This document shows, piece after piece, positions 24,901 through 35,251 of a stretch of 64,000 nt of DNA. The translations under genes were made by a program, and so were the position numbers. The stretch comes from Holothuria scabra (Eukaryota > Echinodermata > Holothuroidea > Aspidochirotida > Holothuriidae): contig CM074185.1 in assembly GCA_037179385.1 (NCBI GenBank), forward strand, positions 12,904,866 through 12,968,865, read 5' to 3'. Numbering within the stretch: the stretch's first letter is position 1; every line of letters begins with the position of its first letter. A model generated the notes under the pieces. The model had not been told where the DNA came from, did not search any database, and saw nothing but the letters and a program-made list of their open reading frames with translations.

Positions 24901-25301
24901 TTTTCCAAGGTATCTGAAGTTTTTCAATTTTCAAAATTATATTGATGATAATCTCATGCTGCATGACGTAAAATAGTTTGTAGAACGCGCAAATAAACTC
25001 ATTTTCCAATGATTATAGCTTAATGTAGTCATCCAATGGTAGTGGTACATTTAAACTGGGAGTTTTCTGACTTTTTTGTAGATTTGCTCATTTTTGGTGA
25101 AAATTTTATTGCAAACGAAAGTTCAAAATATCGACGGCTTTGATTCTGCTTATAAGCCTGGAAAAGGCCATTTTCTGTACTCTCCGCGCCAATAGATGGT
25201 GGCGCTCCGCTTAGATAGTCTTTCGGGCAGAATTACATTTTTCGGGCAGAGAATCCTCTGCCCCCCCCCCCCCCAAACTGAAATGCTCCCGTACGCCTAT
25301 G
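21997..25301 (-). mobile_element. hAT-like element of the CATAGGCGTACG family, itself interrupted
   Basis: The tip CATAGGCGTACGAGG at 21997 pairs with CTCCCGTACGCCTATG ending at 25301. The flanks are CTCTCAGA (21989-21996 and 25302-25309). 22010-22935 and 24566-25300 are the reverse complement of the 18317-19738 copy. Without the guest at 22944-24557 it would be about 1.68 kb. Confidence 0.85.
22944..24557. mobile_element. hAT-like element, 1614 bp, innermost of the nest
   Basis: The tip CAGTGGCGTAGCCAGG at 22944 has a near complement, CCTGGCTACGCTACTG, ending at 24557. The flanking duplication is CATTCCCA (22936-22943 and 24558-24565). The sister sequence near 18760-18785 shows the uninterrupted site. 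Two copies of the GC-rich module lie inside (24077-24112 and 24416-24450). G/C and A homopolymers adjoin the tips. No transposase was recognised. Confidence 0.88.
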
Positions 25302-25981
25302 CTCTCAGATGGCCGAAATGGCATTTTCCAAGCTTGTAAGTAGGATGTAAGGAGCCGCTATTCCGAGCTTTTTATTTGCAATGAATGTTTAATTGAAATA
25401 AATTAGAAAAGTGATAAGAAATAATTTTAATTTAAGATTGATACAAAACGTAATACGATGTGCAAATCTGCAATGTTCTGTACAGTAGCTGTTCGATAGA
25501 AACAATGTCTCAACGAAGCGCTATCACTGGCTGGGGCCGAGAGTAGGCTGCAGAAAATTTTGAAAATTTGGACCCTTAATTCAGACAGCCGGAAATACCA
25601 TTTTCTATGCTTTTGAATAGTAATGAAGCAGTCAGTCGTTATTTTGAGCTTCCGCTTGCAATAAAATTTTCATTCCATAGAACGAAGTGAGCAACTTGCT
25701 AAGTGATCAGGAAATTACCATATTTGATGTACCACTATACCATAACATGGTATGGTTTGTACCTTTTCCCCGAAAAACTTTGCAACGAAATTGAAATTGA
25801 AATTGAAATGATAACGTTTTCACTCCATTGAGACTCTTGTTAAATTCAAGATCTACTGAATTGATGAAGTTGTCTGCGTTATATAACTCCACGAACTCCC
25901 GACTATAAATGATTTTCTTCGAACTCCTTTTGAAAAAATGCCAAGTCCCCCAGTCCCGTCTCTTACGCCTATGGCAGAAAA

Positions 25982-26911
25982 TTTGAAAAATTGTTATTTG
26001 TAGATGAGAATTGGAATATTGATGTCTTAACTGAAGATCAATCTGGTCCAATTCTATATACCATGAATTTGGTTGAGAGTTCATATTATGTCCTACGGTG
26101 AAAATGGGAAATCTTTCAACTTCCTTTTCAGAATGTTTAAAAACCTGGAGATTTTTATTGAAAAAGTAGGATTTTGTAATAAAAAAAAGTTTGGAATTTT
26201 GAGAATTTCCTTGAAGACTATATTACGATCTTCTCGTTAGCAAAATCAAGAAGTTCGTGGAGAGGTTGTAAGAATGAGGTGGGGAGACTGAAGTTTATCG
26301 GGCTAACATCATTTATCGTATCGATGTTGGCTCCCCGACGGGGGGGGGGGGGGGGCAGTCCGGGGCCTCCCCGCTGACGGAAGGAACTAATAATTTCATT
26401 CAATTTAAGAAATATGCCACATTGTATACTTTGTAAAACACAAGGAATTTTCAAAGTACCGTAATAGAAAACCTTTTTCTCGATCCTTAAAAAAAGAAGA
26501 AAATGAAAAATAGAAAATGTACTAAGGTATCCAGAGCTGGGAGAAGTAGTGGGAAACAGATCAGTTGAACTGACAAAAACTTTTCGAATTCAGGACGGTA
26601 GATCAGGGAGTTGTCAGCAGAAAAATGCCTGGATAGACAAAGAGGACGGAATGCGCGACAAAAACTAAACTGTGCCATGAGCAGAAGCGAACATCAGTTG
26701 GTTTCAGAACGCCCGTCGGCCGATTTGCGTTCGGTATAGAAACAGGAGGGTACATTGGTTGCCATCGTTATTTCCTTCGGACCGTCATCTTCAAAATCCG
26801 AAGCATCTTAAATCAGGACGGAACACCTTCCTGTTGCTCTATGGTCCTGAATAGAAAAGTTGAATACTATTTCTCAGTAAAAAGCAATCTCTACATGGGA
26901 GAGGCAGGACT
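25982..26911. other. Non-coding
   Basis: A G run lies near 26340-26355. No exon was recognised. Confidence 0.4.
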
Positions 26912-26919
26912 TGGACAGG

Positions 26920-27427
26920 CATTGGCGTCACAAGGGGGGGAGGGGTCAGGGAGGGGAAGCTGCACCCTATACGTTTCCAGGGGGCGCAAAATATGGGTTT
27001 GCTTGGAAAAAAATTTGTGGCCAAATAGGAGATGTCAGGTATTTGAGAGAAAGTGGAGGAAAAAATAACGAGCAGCATTAGACGGAGCTGATAATCTCTG
27101 TCTGTTTAGAACTGGAACTGAATTTCTCTTGGTAATTTTGGCAATCGCCGCAACAAACTACTCCAAATGGCAACCTATGGACATTACTTTCAACCGAAGA
27201 CACTATAGCGCCTTACGGCGTTATAGTGCCTTAGCTTTCAACCAAGAAATATTATTTGAATGCACCCTTGCCCTTCCGATCTCCAAAAAATCAGTTTACT
27301 TAGTCAACCTCTTTACGCCCCTTCGACAAATTGGGCGTAGAATGACATCAAACACGGCAATTGTTCAGCATGGGGGCACAAGTTGAGTCTTCTGCACCCC
27401 CTACCTCCACCTGTTGTGACGCCACTG
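26920..27427. mobile_element. Small hAT-like MITE, 508 bp
   Basis: The tips CATTGGCGTCACAA and TTGTGACGCCACTG are near complements, flanked by TGGACAGG on both sides (26912-26919 and 27428-27435). G-rich text adjoins the left tip. No transposase is present. Confidence 0.8.
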
Positions 27428-27555
27428 TGGACAGGTGCCCTCCGCTTAGCTAAAAATCATGGTAAAATATATGACCCTTTCGAAAGATATATTGCCCCAG
27501 GTACTTCTTTTGGAACAATATGTAATAAAAATTCAGACATTTTTTCATTGATTTC

Positions 27556-27864
27556 TTAAAGGTTCAGTTCCCTCACCCCAAACAGTACCAATTCTCCTAA
27601 CCTTCTTACTTAAGACCCTCCCACAATTGTCTGAAATTCATCCTCATCCAGATGCAAATTCACGGTTTATTGCTTCACTGAAGGGGAGTATAGAAATAAT
27701 CAGTTTATTAAATCAAAACACTCTCAGTACCGTTCTTGCCGTGTAATATAAGCTTTGGTACTCTGCATTTTTTGAATTAGCTGTCAATCAAAGAGCTGAG
27801 GCAATTGAGAATTTCGGTACCCCCTACCAAAACTGTTGTTTGGGGTGAGAGGTTTGACCTTTAA
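27556..27864 (+). mobile_element. TTAA MITE (family B), intact copy
   Basis: TTAA flanks a 301-bp body (27560-27860). The body opens AGGTTCAGTTCCCTCACCCC and closes with the complement of AGGTCAAACCTCTCACCCC. It is the reference copy for the split copies at 7340-9253 and 31966-36225. It supplies the empty sites that prove both interruptions. Confidence 0.8.
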
Positions 27865-27909
27865 CTTGCCATGTACGTTTTCAGCTTTTCACAACGAAGT
27901 AACGAAGGG

Positions 27910-28473
27910 TTAAAGGTCACATCAAGTTTTGATTATTTGGAGGTATTTATTCCAATCATTTTTGTGGAATTTGCATTGAAATCTGATGAGTGGTTCTCAA
28001 GATATGAGCAGGTAAACTAAGTTGTCACATATTCAGCAAAAAGTAAACTTGAAGCTAGCAGATGTGATATCATATCCTCACATTAGTGGACAGTTTTCGT
28101 TTGTATTTGAACGTTATACAACAGATTTTTTTCTTCAACAACCCTATGATATCATAAAGTGATTGCCAAAGTGGCATGAGAACTTAACAAATTCTGCCTG
28201 CCCAGCGGAGAGGTCCTGTCCCTATCAACTTCAAGGTCAGGAAAACAGTCTAAAAACAGAGGGAAACAAAACATTCCTTGTCAATGTAGGAAGTGATACA
28301 ACCTCTGCTGCCCTCAATTTCACTTTGGAACACAAATCTAGTGACGTCATTTCCTGACATCTCCGAGTAGAGAAATACACGTCCGATATGAATGGAAATT
28401 TCACCACACTGTGTAGATGCGATTCTTCTTTTACATATGAAAATTTAATTTTTGCTTACACTTTCCCTTTAAG
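27910..28473 (-). repeat. TTAA-flanked repeat (family C), copy 1
   Basis: About 560 bp between TTAA at 27910-27913 and 28470-28473. It is the reverse complement of the copy at 44493-45047 (shared CTACACAGTGTG, a CATATCGG segment, GGCAGCAGAG, and a CTCAAGATATGA block). A third copy, split, lies at 31602-36440. Confidence 0.7.
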
Positions 28474-29330
28474 GAGCCGATGACTTGAATTTCCCCATGT
28501 CTAAATGATTGCCATGGCTGGAGTCTCAGTTACGTTTTAAGTTCCCCTCTTGAAAAGTCGTCTTAGGTAGACAATATACTTGCACAATGAGGATTTGTAG
28601 GGGCCATGCATGTTACTCTAACTCTTTAGGTAGTCGGGGGAAAATTACTCGGAAGCAGTCGATCGATAACACTGACTCAGGAACCTCTGAGGGCAGATGC
28701 ACAGTGGGAGCAATGTTATCTCCCCCCCATTGGCCGCCACGCTTGTTTAATGCTTCAAAAAGGCAAAACATTTCCAGAGGAGAATGGAAAACCCTTTTTC
28801 CCCACACATCCCCAGGACAGAACGGGTAAGGAGTTGTCAGCCTATAATTTCGGTGCGCATTCGCTATTGCAACTCAGTATAACCCGGGCCGGCTGGTGTG
28901 GTAATAAGGAAGTTAGGGCGGGTTTGAAATGTTCTCGGTCTGCGGAGTTGATGATTGGGGGAAACCTGCCCATTCATATGTCCAAGTTTTCTGTCACCCT
29001 GTGGACATCGATCTTTCCCACCATCATTACCGTCATCCCATCAAATAGCAGTTTCTGAGTCCCCAGTACACTTCTGCTTTAAAAGATGATTTCCGTCGAG
29101 GCGCCACCAATTTGGGACCAGCCAGTTTCGACGGAGAAAACTTTAGAATGTCCGCTGTCCCTAAGACTACTCCCATCTCAAATGTCCTCTTCCCATAAGA
29201 CTTCTCCCACGTCAAAAGTCTTGAACACGAAGCTGCTGATACAAGCGTGCCGTTGAGCATGACGCAGTAAGACAACGACTGACTTGGCATCACAGCAATA
29301 GCATGCAAATGCCATCTAAATTTAAACGGT
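28474..29330. other. GC-richer block, coding-like on the minus strand, not recognised
   Basis: Base composition is more balanced than in the flanks. The minus-strand frame 29308-29033 has 91 residues with few rare-looking codons, including SYCVMLNGTLVSAASC. It has a faint, unreliable resemblance to the N-terminal lobe of trypsin-like proteases. No good splice pair is clear. It could be an exon, a captured gene fragment, or chance. Confidence 0.2.
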
Positions 29331-30950
29331 ATGGGGAACCAAAGGAATCAAACTTAATTAGCTTTCAAATCGAAAAACTGTAAATATATAGGATTAATAA
29401 CAAATGACAGAACATTACCGGCGTGACCCACCAGGCTTACTTAGCCTCATAGAAGAGGATTCAGCGTTCACTTCCTGTACTATACACATATAGCCCTTGA
29501 AAAGGTCCTAACACTACGTTCCTATGGGCACCTCTCTGATTCCGAGTCCTTTATTCTGCACCCTAGGAAACGGATTCGTTTAGCGACTTGGATCACTCAC
29601 TAACAGAACCCGCGAACCTACCCGCTTCATTGCTGCTAGCCAAGGGCGGGTACAGTGGAGGTGAATCATGGGGAATTTGCCCCGTGGCCGATTATGGCGC
29701 CCACCCCTATGAAGAAAATGCACCCTACATCAGTAGCGTGGATTTCGCAAGTGCGTGGGACACAACTTGTGACTACCCCCGACTGGTCAGATAGAGATTC
29801 AGTGGACAAATTAGTGCACTACGAGCTGGAAGCGCAAGTTTGAACACCTGAAGTCCAGCTGTCCAGGGGTTCGTGTTATGGTCCCATGTCAACTGTCCAG
29901 GGGTAGAGTGCCTGCCCGTGGTCCAGGGGGCGGAGAGACCCCGAAGCTCATGCGATGTAAGGTTATATAGGACAGTCGAAAATTGCTCCTAGAAGCATTA
30001 TTGATCATTTTTTTTAGTTTTAGCTTTTGCGAAATTTGATGTGAATGACTTAAAGTCAGCTAGGTCCATCAGAAGCAAGCTCATGGTTACACTTGCGAAT
30101 GAACAAGTTATGATAATTTATTTGTACGATTTTGATTTTGTCGTTGCAGGTAAAAGTTGGTTAGTTTTCACGTGTACTTTTTTCAAAACACTTCATGTGA
30201 GAAAGATTATTTCGGGGTCATTAAATTAATAATGAACAATTACACAACAGCGTGTATGATGAGCAAAAACTGCGATGCATACGTGGCGGGTTCAAATACT
30301 GCATGGGCCGAAGATGTATGAGGGAAGAAGAGCTAGATCCTTTGGTTAAAGACCACACTTCGATGAAAAACGCTGTCGATACCAAGTGGTTTTACTGAGT
30401 AGGCTACTCAGTGTGTATCTCTTCAAACAATTCCTTTAGTTCCCACTGAGTAAATTTAGTACTTGGGAGGTGGGTTGCAGGGGTGTGTCCGGCTCTTTAA
30501 ATACGCTTTTGCCCTCCTAAGAGATTACCACTTACCTGATGTTTTTCTCACACGAATGATATTATGACCCCGAAATCCGGAAAATCAAATTCGACGTATT
30601 TCAGCGAAATTTGTCACAAATAAGGTTGGTAAAGTGTACAAGTAAACTCAGGAAGAATCAATTCAAACCATTTCGAGAGACCAGGCCAATTTTTCATGCC
30701 TCAGTCAAATTCTGGAAAGGACATTCGATGTGGTGTCCCCCAGTGTTAAATTCCATTTCGGAACACTTGCAAAAATGATAGGCTAGGGCTGATCGGATGA
30801 TTTTGAAAGGTTTCAAGTGGTTTAGGAATGGTGCCAACTGGTCATGAACATGCAAGTGGTAATCTCGAGAGGTTTTCTAACTGGTTTTAAATGGTAAGAA
30901 ATGATTTTGAATGGAAAATGTTGAAAAACACAATTTTAAACCATTTGGAA
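29331..30950. other. Non-coding
   Basis: Short direct repeats of GTCCAGGGG lie at 29860-29930, and scattered CTGGTTTTAAATGG words lead up to the palindrome at 30951. No gene was seen. Confidence 0.4.
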
Positions 30951-31354
30951 CACTCTAAAATCAAAAGAGTGAACTTAGTCACTCTTTGATCGAGTGAAAA
31001 GTATTAATTCACTCCATTACAGTGATAATTCACTCCAAGAGGAGTGAAGTTCCCTCCAAAAAGAGTGAAGTTCCCTCCAAAAAGAGTGAAGTTCACTAGA
31101 GGAAGAGGGAAAATTCACTCTTCCACGAGTGCCTGCAATGATCGCTCTTTTTTTAAGAGCGATCACCGTGGGCACTCCATCAAGAGTGAAACTTCGCTCG
31201 TTTTAACGGAATTTCACTCTTTTTGGAGTGAACTTCACTCTTTTTGGAGGGAACTTCGCTCCTCTTGGGGAGTGAATTATCACTCTAATGGAGTGAATTT
31301 ACACTTTTCACTCGATCAAAGAGTGAATTAGTTCACCCTTTGGATTTTAGAGTG
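30951..31354. repeat. 404-bp palindromic (foldback) element
   Basis: The tips are CACTCTAAAA and its exact complement TTTTAGAGTG. The two arms, each about 190 bp, are near-complementary along their length. The centre near 31140-31168 is GATCGCTCTTTTTTTAAGAG, itself a small hairpin. Each arm is built from GAGTGAA/TTCACTC units. A transcript would fold into a long hairpin. Confidence 0.85.
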
Positions 31355-32153
31355 AACCTGAATGGTTTTAAATGGATTCTGTCAAATAATTAGAATTTAA
31401 CCCTGTGCATCTGATCTAGTAAAACTATTGGGGGTTATGTGCTTATCTTCTTCTTTCGAAAAATGGTGACACATCCACAGGGACATTACTTCATCACGCA
31501 TGCGTCGAGAGGCACCAAACCCGATGTTAATTAGCAATAAACAGTGGACAAGGTCTTTTTGATGCAGGGCATCATCAACTAAAGAGGCGGGGAAACTGTC
31601 CTTAAAGGAGAAGTTTAACTTAAGCAAAAAAAAAAAAAATGATAATTTTCATTATGTGAAAGGAACCAAATCTACAAAGTGTGCCAGAGTTTCCATTCAA
31701 ATCGGACGTGTATATCTTGGGATATCAGTAAGTGAAGTTACTAGAGTTGTGTCCTAAAGTAAATTTGAGGGCAGCAGAGTTTATATGACTTCCTCACATT
31801 TAAAAGGGATGCTTTGTTGCCATTCGTTTTTTCACACTGTTGTGTTGACTTTGTATTTAAATGGAATAAATAAGGACCTCCCCGAGGGGAACTTGAACAG
31901 TTTGTAAAGTTGTCATGCAATATGTCATAATATGGGAAGGCTGAGGAGGAAATAGGCTGTAAAGCTTAAAGGCTCAGTTCTCTCACCCTAAACAGTACCA
32001 ATTCCCCTAACCTGAACCCCCTCCCCGCACAATTGTCTTTATTGCTTCACTTAAGGGGAGTTCAGAAATACTCAATTTATAAAATCAAAACACTCCCAGT
32101 ACCGTTCGTACTGTGTAATGTAAGTTTTGGAACTCTGCATTTTTTTGAATAAG

Positions 32154-32176
32154 CTGGATCTGGATCTGGATCTGGA
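32154..32176 (-). repeat. 3'-terminal hexamer repeats of the LINE
   Basis: Three and a half units of CTGGAT on the plus strand (ATCCAG on the element's strand). Short tandem repeats in place of poly-A are typical of CR1/L2-type 3' ends, where they are thought to help reverse transcriptase prime. Confidence 0.75.
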
Positions 32177-32236
32177 AAAATACTGCACAACACTCCAGGT
32201 GGAGTCAAACGTGCAGGGTTGAGTGTGCGCATGTAG

Positions 32237-35200
32237 TTAGTCGTCCCGTCTGAGGATCCTCAAGGCTGCGCTCTTGAATTGCTTGGGGTCCTCGAGATCT
32301 GTAATGTTCTGGGGGAGTAGGTTCCAGTCTCTGACGGTCCGAGGAAAGAAACTGTATTTGTAGCAGTCCTTATTGGTTGCTATATTTGTAAAGCTATTAG
32401 AATGGTGATGCCTAGAGGGCCGCCGGGCCGGTTGTAGGTTGTTGATTGGCAAGGCTAGGAGGCCCAATCTGGCTTTGTGAAAAATTGCTAGCCTGTTGGC
32501 AGTACGCCTGTTTTTGAGACTATCCCACCCTAGGTCGTTTAGCATTTCAGTCACACTACTATGGGGGGAATAGTCATTATAAACAAACCTAGCAGCCCTA
32601 CGCTGAATTTGCTCAACCTTATTGGATAGGGAAGTGGTGTAGGGATCCCAAACAGAAGATGAATACTCCAATAAAGGCCTAACAAGTGTGAGATAGGCAT
32701 TAGCTTTGACACTCCTGGGGCAGGAGTATAAATTTCTTTTAATAAAAGCCAAAGACCTATTTGCTGACGAAGTGATACGATTAATATGTCTATTCCAGGT
32801 AAGGGTATTAGAGATGTCAACTCCCAGATAAGTGTGGCAATCGGCAGACTCCAGGGTATCGTTATCTAGAGTATAATTAAAAAACTTGGGTTTCCTTGAG
32901 TGAGTAATCCTCATAGAAAAGCACTTCTTGGTATTAAAGTGCATTTGCCATTTATTTTGCCACTCAGAGAGGGTGTTTAGACCATTTTGGAGCTGAACCT
33001 GGTCAAGATTAATCTTTATCTGTCTATAAATTACACAGTCGTCAGCAAAAAGTCTTACTTCAGAAGAGATTTTATCGGGCAGGTCATTAATATAAACTAA
33101 AAACAACAGGGGACCCAAGACTGTACCTTGGGGAACACCAGAGATAACATCCACCCAATCAGAAAAATCACCACTCACTACGACTCTCTGCTTCCGGGAC
33201 TTAAGAAAATTAGCAATCCAGTTAAGGGTGTTGCCTCTGATACCATAGTTTTGTAATTTACAAAGCAGACGGTTATGAGGAACCGTATCAAAAGCCTTAG
33301 AAAAATCCATGATAATCATGTCAGTCTGGGATCTAAGATCTAGAGACTGCACTAGGTCATTGGTTGTTAAAATCAATTGAGATTCACAAGAATGGCGTTG
33401 TCTGAAGCCATGCTGCCTGTTCGTGATAACTGAGTGGTTATCAAAGTGATGCATAATATGAGAATGTATAATGTGTTCCAGGACCTTGCAACAAATCGAG
33501 GTAAGAGAGACCGGCCTATAGTTTGAGGCTAGGGAACGGTCACCTTTTTTAAAGATAGGACTAACATTGGCACATAACCAAGAGGGAGGTAAATGACCAG
33601 TGTCCAGTGATTTTTGAAAAATGGAGCAGAGGGCAGGAGCAACCTCCTCAGCGGCCAATTTCAGAACATGAGCCGGTATACCGTCAGGACCTGTAGCTTT
33701 GTTTGGGTTCAACTCCTTGAGCAACTTCACAACACCATCTAAGGATATCTCAATATCAGACATGGTGGGTATGGTGTTCACTTCAACTGGAGGTAAGGTG
33801 ACATTCTCACGGGTGAAAACCTTTTGGAACTGCTCATTTAAGATGTTAGCCTTCTGCATGTTGTCCGAGACCAGTATCCCATCAGATTTCAGGGAAGGGA
33901 TACCAACACTATCACATCTAAGGTTTTTAATAAAGGACCAGAAACGTTTAGGTGAATCAGTACAAACTGTGTTGACATAATTTCTATAAGCGGCTCTTGT
34001 TGTTTTGTGAGTCGCTTTACGTTGGGTTTTGAAGTTTTCAAAAGAGGATGGAGTTCGCGTCTTACGCCATGTGTTATAAGCCCTTTGTTTCCTATTTAAT
34101 AGTCGTTTAATAGTCTTATCAATCCAGGGGGTTTGGTTCCTCTTTCTAACAACCCGAGCTGGAACATAGACATCCATTACCTCTTCGATTTTGTTCTCAA
34201 GGGCAGAGTACATGACCTGCACAGAGCACTCACGTTTAACCAGGTCAGAGCTGAACTTACTAAGCTCCACCTTGATTCCACTGGCATCAGCTTTGTGAAA
34301 GCTATACACTTTCCTAGGCTTTTGTTTAGTTGTTTTAGGCCTAGTGCTTATCATAATCAAGGGGATACCATCATGGTCAGATATGCCAGGGATCAGGGCA
34401 GACCTATCCACTAGAGTAGGATTAGATGTCAAGAAAATATCCAAGATGTTGTTAACTCTAGTAGGCTCACTTACCATTTGGTCAAGACCAAAATCATTGC
34501 ATATGTCAAGCATACATTTGGATAAAGCAGGATACTGTGAGCCTGGTTGGACAGACCTAGTGAACCAATCAACATCAGGTAGATTAAAGTCCCCTGCAAG
34601 ATAGATCTGTCCATTCTTATTCTTACTGGCCTTAACGAGAGAAGCCCGAAGCTGGTCAAGGTAGTCTGTTGAGTTGCCATATTTATGTGAGCGGTAAAAA
34701 GACCCTATAAGTATTTGTTTGGCACCTTGGATTTCGAGAGAAACCCAGACTACCTCACAATCCGAATCAAGGTCAGGTCTATAGGTAGCAAGGAGGTCTT
34801 CTTTAGTGGCGATAAGGACGCCCCCTTTAGACTGACCATAATTTCTGTCTTTTCTAAAAACAGTATAATTACCAGAAAACAATTCATTACTGGTGACAGA
34901 GCTATTTAAGTGAGTTTCAGTACCTATAATCACGTCAGGGTTATTTTCATCAATGCAAGCATTTAAGTCTGCAACCTTATTACGAATGCCTTGAAAATTA
35001 ATAACAAGGACTTTTAAACTATTCCTAATCGGTTTAGAATTGGGTCTACGTTCAGGTCGAAATTTATTGGTGACTGGGGAGGACGACAACAGAGGCGAAG
35101 TTGGGGGGGTCGCTGGTAATACTGTGAGCACCAGGAGAAAGACAGGCAAAACTATTCGATAATTCAGGGTCAGAATTGCCAAAGAGTGAACTTGAAAAGT

Positions 35201-35251
35201 TGGGAATACCACATTGACAGCAAATCCAAGAAACGTTACTATTAGCTGCAA
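32237..35251 (-). CDS. LINE endonuclease-reverse transcriptase
   Basis: The 1004-residue frame encodes the enzyme that nicks target DNA and copies the element's RNA into the nick. The apurinic-type endonuclease spans about residues 80-300, with the metal-binding TET (Glu112), GDFN (Asp221, Asn223) and SDH (Asp292, His293) sites present. Reverse transcriptase spans about 510-740: PNKATGPDGIP, the first catalytic Asp in MDFSKAFD (649), GVPQGTVLGPLLF, and the FADD box (735-738). The C-terminal LINE tail follows, with LVRPLLEYSSSVWDP, RTVRDWNLLP and F.RTVRDWN-type ends. No stop interrupts these domains, so the enzyme could be functional. The first roughly 65 residues before the endonuclease are probably an out-of-frame reading. 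The natural N-terminus is likely the PHD frame that overlaps it at 35064-35251. Confidence 0.9.
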   Translation of the reverse strand: MQLIVTFLGFAVNVVFPTFQVHSLAILTLNYRIVLPVFLLVLTVLPATPPTSPLLSSSPVTNKFRPERRPNSKPIRNSLKVLVINFQGIRNKVADLNACIDENNPDVIIGTETHLNSSVTSNELFSGNYTVFRKDRNYGQSKGGVLIATKEDLLATYRPDLDSDCEVVWVSLEIQGAKQILIGSFYRSHKYGNSTDYLDQLRASLVKASKNKNGQIYLAGDFNLPDVDWFTRSVQPGSQYPALSKCMLDICNDFGLDQMVSEPTRVNNILDIFLTSNPTLVDRSALIPGISDHDGIPLIMISTRPKTTKQKPRKVYSFHKADASGIKVELSKFSSDLVKRECSVQVMYSALENKIEEVMDVYVPARVVRKRNQTPWIDKTIKRLLNRKQRAYNTWRKTRTPSSFENFKTQRKATHKTTRAAYRNYVNTVCTDSPKRFWSFIKNLRCDSVGIPSLKSDGILVSDNMQKANILNEQFQKVFTRENVTLPPVEVNTIPTMSDIEISLDGVVKLLKELNPNKATGPDGIPAHVLKLAAEEVAPALCSIFQKSLDTGHLPPSWLCANVSPIFKKGDRSLASNYRPVSLTSICCKVLEHIIHSHIMHHFDNHSVITNRQHGFRQRHSCESQLILTTNDLVQSLDLRSQTDMIIMDFSKAFDTVPHNRLLCKLQNYGIRGNTLNWIANFLKSRKQRVVVSGDFSDWVDVISGVPQGTVLGPLLFLVYINDLPDKISSEVRLFADDCVIYRQIKINLDQVQLQNGLNTLSEWQNKWQMHFNTKKCFSMRITHSRKPKFFNYTLDNDTLESADCHTYLGVDISNTLTWNRHINRITSSANRSLAFIKRNLYSCPRSVKANAYLTLVRPLLEYSSSVWDPYTTSLSNKVEQIQRRAARFVYNDYSPHSSVTEMLNDLGWDSLKNRRTANRLAIFHKARLGLLALPINNLQPARRPSRHHHSNSFTNIATNKDCYKYSFFPRTVRDWNLLPQNITDLEDPKQFKSAALRILRRDD

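Larger units (their letters stand above)
21849..25973 (-). mobile_element. Old hAT-like element of the CATAGGCGTACG family, with a younger copy inside
   Basis: The left tip is decayed (CTTGCGAGTACGGAAGC at 21849). The right tip ACGCCTATG ends at 25973. The 8-bp duplication GCAGAAAA is intact on both sides (21841-21848 and 25974-25981). Its body is interrupted by the element at 21997-25301. Its more diverged tips suggest it is older than its guest. Confidence 0.75.

Noticed and set aside
29588..29843. Overlapping plus-strand frames
   Set aside because: No domain or splice support; text resembles decayed repeat.
33699..34909. Several plus-strand frames of 64-93 codons
   Set aside because: They are shadows of the LINE polymerase on the minus strand.
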